Source: Pseudomonas paeninsulae
GTDB lineage: Bacteria > Pseudomonadota > Gammaproteobacteria > Pseudomonadales > Pseudomonadaceae
Assembly (NCBI RefSeq): GCF_035621475.1
Contig: NZ_CP141799.1
Coordinates: 2,592,501 to 2,656,500 of the forward strand
DNA: 64,000 bases
Direction of reading: 5' to 3'
Below are positions 61,308 through 64,000 of the stretch, piece after piece. The first letter of the stretch is position 1. Each line of letters opens with the position of its first letter. The notes beneath the pieces are model-generated. The model saw only the letters and a program-made list of their open reading frames with translations, ran no database searches and was not told the DNA's origin. Both the position numbers and the translations under genes were made by a program.

Positions 61308-63722
61308 ATGTCCGTAGTCCTGCCTTACCGTCTGCGCTCAACGCGCCCGTTGTTGCGCCTGAGCCTGCTACTGAGCCTGAGCGCCAGTCCTTTGCTTACC
61401 TCTACCAGTTGGGCCGAGGACGTCGCCCGGCGCAGTTATCAGGTGCCGGCCAGTAGCCTGGGCGCCGCGCTGACCCGTTTCGCCGGGTTGGCCGGGGTCG
61501 ATCTGTCGGTGGACCCGGCATTGGTCAACGGTCGCGACAGCGCCGGACTGTCCGGCGAATTCGCGGTAGAAGAGGGGTTCGCCCAGCTACTGCAGGATTC
61601 TGGCCTGCAGTTGCAGGCCGTCGATGAGCAGGCCTACACAGTGACGCCCGCCCCGGAGCAGGACGGCAGCACGCATCAACTGCCTGCGACGGTGGTCCTC
61701 GGTGGCAGCAGCGAGGCCATCGAGCAGGAGTATGCCGGCGGTCAGGTGAGCCGCCGAAGCTCGCTGGGCATGCTGGGCGATGGGGACTTCATGGAGGCCC
61801 CGTTCAGCCTGACCTCCTATACCAGCGATACCGTGAAGAACCAGCAGGTACGCACCCTGGGCGACCTGGTCGCCAGCGATCCATCGGTGCGCACCACCAA
61901 CCCGGCCGGCGGGCGTTTCGAACAGTTCTCCATCCGCGGCTTCAGCCTGTTCAACAGCGATGTAGCGCTCGGCGGCCTGTATGGCATTTTGCCGACCTAT
62001 TCGATCGACATGGAAATGGTCGAACGGGTGGACATTATCAAGGGCCCCGGTGCGTTGCTGGGGGGTATCGTTCCGCGCGGCAGCGTGGGCGGCAATATCA
62101 ACCTCGAGCCCAAGCGCGCGGGTGATCAGCCGCTCACCGAGCTGACCGGCAGCTATGCGTCCGCCGGGCAATTTGGCGGAGCGGTGGACATCGGCCGACG
62201 TTTCGGCGAAGTCCAGCGTTTTGGGGTGCGTTTCAATGGCGTGCGCCAGTCCGGCGATACCGAATGGGATCGTCAGCAGGTCGAGCGCGAGGCCAGCGTG
62301 ATCGGCCTGGATCTGCGCGAGGAGCGGGTACGCCTGTCCCTGGATCTCGGCCGCTCGGAACGGCAGACCGATGCGCCGTTGGAGCGGGTTGGCGTCGCTG
62401 CCGGGGTGAAGATGCCCAAGGCCGAAGACATCAGTCGCAACTTCGCTCAACCCTGGACCGTCACCAATACCAAGGACACCTTCGGCGCCGTGCGCGGCGA
62501 GTTCGACCTCAGCGATTCGCTGATGGTCTACGCCGCTGCCGGCGCGCGCAAGGGCAACTACGACTTCCGCCGCCATGAGGTAAAGGTCACCAATGACGCG
62601 GGCGATTTCACCATAACGCCGCGGGATTTTCGCCGCGACGAAGAGGTCAAGACCGCCACCGTCGGCCTGCGCAGCTGGTTCAATACCGGGTCGGTCGGCC
62701 ACACGCTGAACCTTAGCCTGAACCGCTTCGAGATGGATTTCGACAACGCCGGCGAACGATTCGCCAAGGGCAACAGCAACATCTACCAGCCCATCGTGCT
62801 GCCGGAGCCGGGGCAACCGAATCGCTTCGACACCAGCACTCACACCGAAAACCGCTTCACCAGTCTGGCCCTGGCCGACACCTTGAGCTTTGCCGATGAC
62901 CGCGTGCTGCTGACCCTCGGCGCGCGCTTGCAGCGGGTCGAGGTGGAATCCTGGAGCAACGGTGTTCGCGATGAACCGGTCTATGACGAGCAGGCCACCT
63001 CGCCGGCAGTGGGGCTGGTGGTCAAGGTCACCGACCGCCTGTCGTTGTACAGCAACTACATGGAAGGCCTGAGCGAGGGTCAGACGGCACCGACCAGCGC
63101 GGCCAACGCCAACCAGATATTCGCGCCGGTGCGCAGCAAGCAAGTGGAGGCCGGGGCGAAATATGACCTGGGCACCTTCGCGGTGACCACCAGCGTGTTT
63201 CGCATTGAGCAACCGTCTTACCTCTTCGATGCGCAAAACAACTTCAAGCCCGATGGCGAACTGCGTAACCAAGGCTTGGAGCTGAGCGTATTCGGCGAGC
63301 CGGCCCGCGGCGTGCGCCTGCTGGGCGGGGTGATGCTGCTCGACAGCGAGCAGACGAAAACTACCGCTGAGGAATTCGACGGCAAGCGCGGCACCGGCGC
63401 GCCGGTGGTCAATGCCAACCTCGGCGCCGAATGGGACATCGACAGCCTGCACGGCTTGACCCTGACCGCCCGCGCCATCCACACCAGCTCGCAGTACCTC
63501 GATGCGGCCAACGAGCAGAAAATCGACGGCTGGGAGCGTTATGACCTTGGGGCGCGCTATGCATTCAAGGTAGGCGATAGCCCAGTCACCGTGCGCGCCA
63601 CGGTGGAGAACGTGCTGGACAAAACCTACTGGGCCTCTGCGGCGACTTCGGCTGACAGCGCGGCGGGGCTGACCCTGTCGACGCCGAGAACCTGGCTGTT
63701 GTCGACGACAATCGGATTCTAA
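61308..63722 (+). CDS. TonB-dependent siderophore receptor with signalling domain
   Basis: 804 aa. Signal peptide to about residue 36; an STN signalling domain (about 40-105, YQVPASSLGAALTRFAGLAG) that talks to FecR; plug (TLGDLVASDPSVRT, SIRGFSLFN); barrel ending in TPRTWLLSTTIGF with the terminal Phe. Resembles FpvA/FoxA-like ferric-siderophore receptors; the ligand is unknown. No TonB-ExbBD genes nearby. Confidence 0.93.
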   Translation: MSVVLPYRLRSTRPLLRLSLLLSLSASPLLTSTSWAEDVARRSYQVPASSLGAALTRFAGLAGVDLSVDPALVNGRDSAGLSGEFAVEEGFAQLLQDSGLQLQAVDEQAYTVTPAPEQDGSTHQLPATVVLGGSSEAIEQEYAGGQVSRRSSLGMLGDGDFMEAPFSLTSYTSDTVKNQQVRTLGDLVASDPSVRTTNPAGGRFEQFSIRGFSLFNSDVALGGLYGILPTYSIDMEMVERVDIIKGPGALLGGIVPRGSVGGNINLEPKRAGDQPLTELTGSYASAGQFGGAVDIGRRFGEVQRFGVRFNGVRQSGDTEWDRQQVEREASVIGLDLREERVRLSLDLGRSERQTDAPLERVGVAAGVKMPKAEDISRNFAQPWTVTNTKDTFGAVRGEFDLSDSLMVYAAAGARKGNYDFRRHEVKVTNDAGDFTITPRDFRRDEEVKTATVGLRSWFNTGSVGHTLNLSLNRFEMDFDNAGERFAKGNSNIYQPIVLPEPGQPNRFDTSTHTENRFTSLALADTLSFADDRVLLTLGARLQRVEVESWSNGVRDEPVYDEQATSPAVGLVVKVTDRLSLYSNYMEGLSEGQTAPTSAANANQIFAPVRSKQVEAGAKYDLGTFAVTTSVFRIEQPSYLFDAQNNFKPDGELRNQGLELSVFGEPARGVRLLGGVMLLDSEQTKTTAEEFDGKRGTGAPVVNANLGAEWDIDSLHGLTLTARAIHTSSQYLDAANEQKIDGWERYDLGARYAFKVGDSPVTVRATVENVLDKTYWASAATSADSAAGLTLSTPRTWLLSTTIGF

Positions 63723-64000
63723 TGGTGCCGCGAACGGGTAAGTGAGAGTACTGGTATTGGCTGCCAGCGGGTCGCCTTATGGCGATCCGTAGCGCAGGAA
63801 TAACCGACAGATTTGCATGGTGGAGTTTTGCAATAAGTCTAATTGTTTAAATTGTAATGAGAGTTGTTAAATACAGAATTATTACTACCTGTATTTTTTC
63901 TGTTTATTCATGAACGTTGACCCAGGCACCAAGTCGTCGATTTGGGTTTATCTGTGCCCGGAGTATTTATAAGATCCTCGTCATTGTATTGAAAGCTGTT
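63723..64000. other. AT-rich tail of the window
   Basis: No gene is supported. AATACAG (63870-63876) and CTGTATT (63889-63895) followed by TTTTTCTG could form a weak terminator for the receptor. Any feature beyond the edge cannot be judged. Confidence 0.35.

Noticed and set aside
61587..63482. 631-codon frame opposite the TonB receptor
   Set aside because: Antisense shadow in GC-rich DNA; no family match in its text.

Overview
The window is a stretch of a Pseudomonas-type gammaproteobacterial chromosome. The evidence is the gene order and protein matches: a 531-aa isocitrate lyase, both the monomeric and dimeric NADP isocitrate dehydrogenases, clpS-clpA-infA-bpt-aat-trxB-ftsK-lolA-rarA-crcB-serS-cysG, tusDCB-tusE, and gacA (TTG start)-uvrC-pgsA-tRNA-Gly. 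Pseudomonas-style REP hairpins sit between some of the genes. No complete insertion sequence, phage or CRISPR array was seen.

Layout. 1-33.9 kb is core housekeeping DNA: a PhoX-family phosphatase with an upstream PHO-box-like site; aceA; a small cell-envelope/acetyltransferase/roxA cluster; purB, hflD, mnmA and nudJ; the two isocitrate dehydrogenase genes; cspD; the whole N-degron pathway (clpS, clpA, bpt, aat); thioredoxin reductase; ftsK to cysG; and the tRNA 2-thiolation relay tusDCBE. At 34.0-34.3 kb there is a 3'-decayed tRNA-Ser relic followed by an intact tRNA-Ser(UGA). 56.2-59.5 kb returns to core genes (gacA, uvrC, pgsA, tRNA-Gly). The window ends with a FecI/FecR/TonB-receptor iron system.

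Between tRNA-Ser and gacA (34.3-56.2 kb) lies an accessory metal/redox region. It holds an ECF sigma factor with a zinc-finger anti-sigma, a shortened DUF547 gene, two secreted proteins built of NPCAA(K) cysteine repeats (one wrapped around a cytochrome c domain), a DUF6969-like protein, a DUF2790 protein, a merR/merTPFA mercury operon, a thioredoxin-like protein, an HMA/outer-membrane-barrel/NHL trio, a glutaredoxin-DUF3179-membrane-protein operon, and a pair of CotA-like multicopper oxidases flanking a SCO copper chaperone.

The most notable observation is a repeated promoter-like motif: TGTAACA, exactly 16 nt, then [A/C]TC. I find it seven times, each upstream of one of the accessory transcription units and correctly oriented: sigma operon, DUF547, both NPCAA(K) genes, DUF2790, a 97-aa exported protein, and the glutaredoxin operon. 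I infer a local ECF regulon with the mer cassette inserted into it. Two further MerR-family-type promoters, one ZntR-like and one CueR-like, lie inside the mer region in front of the thioredoxin-like gene and the HMA/barrel/NHL trio.
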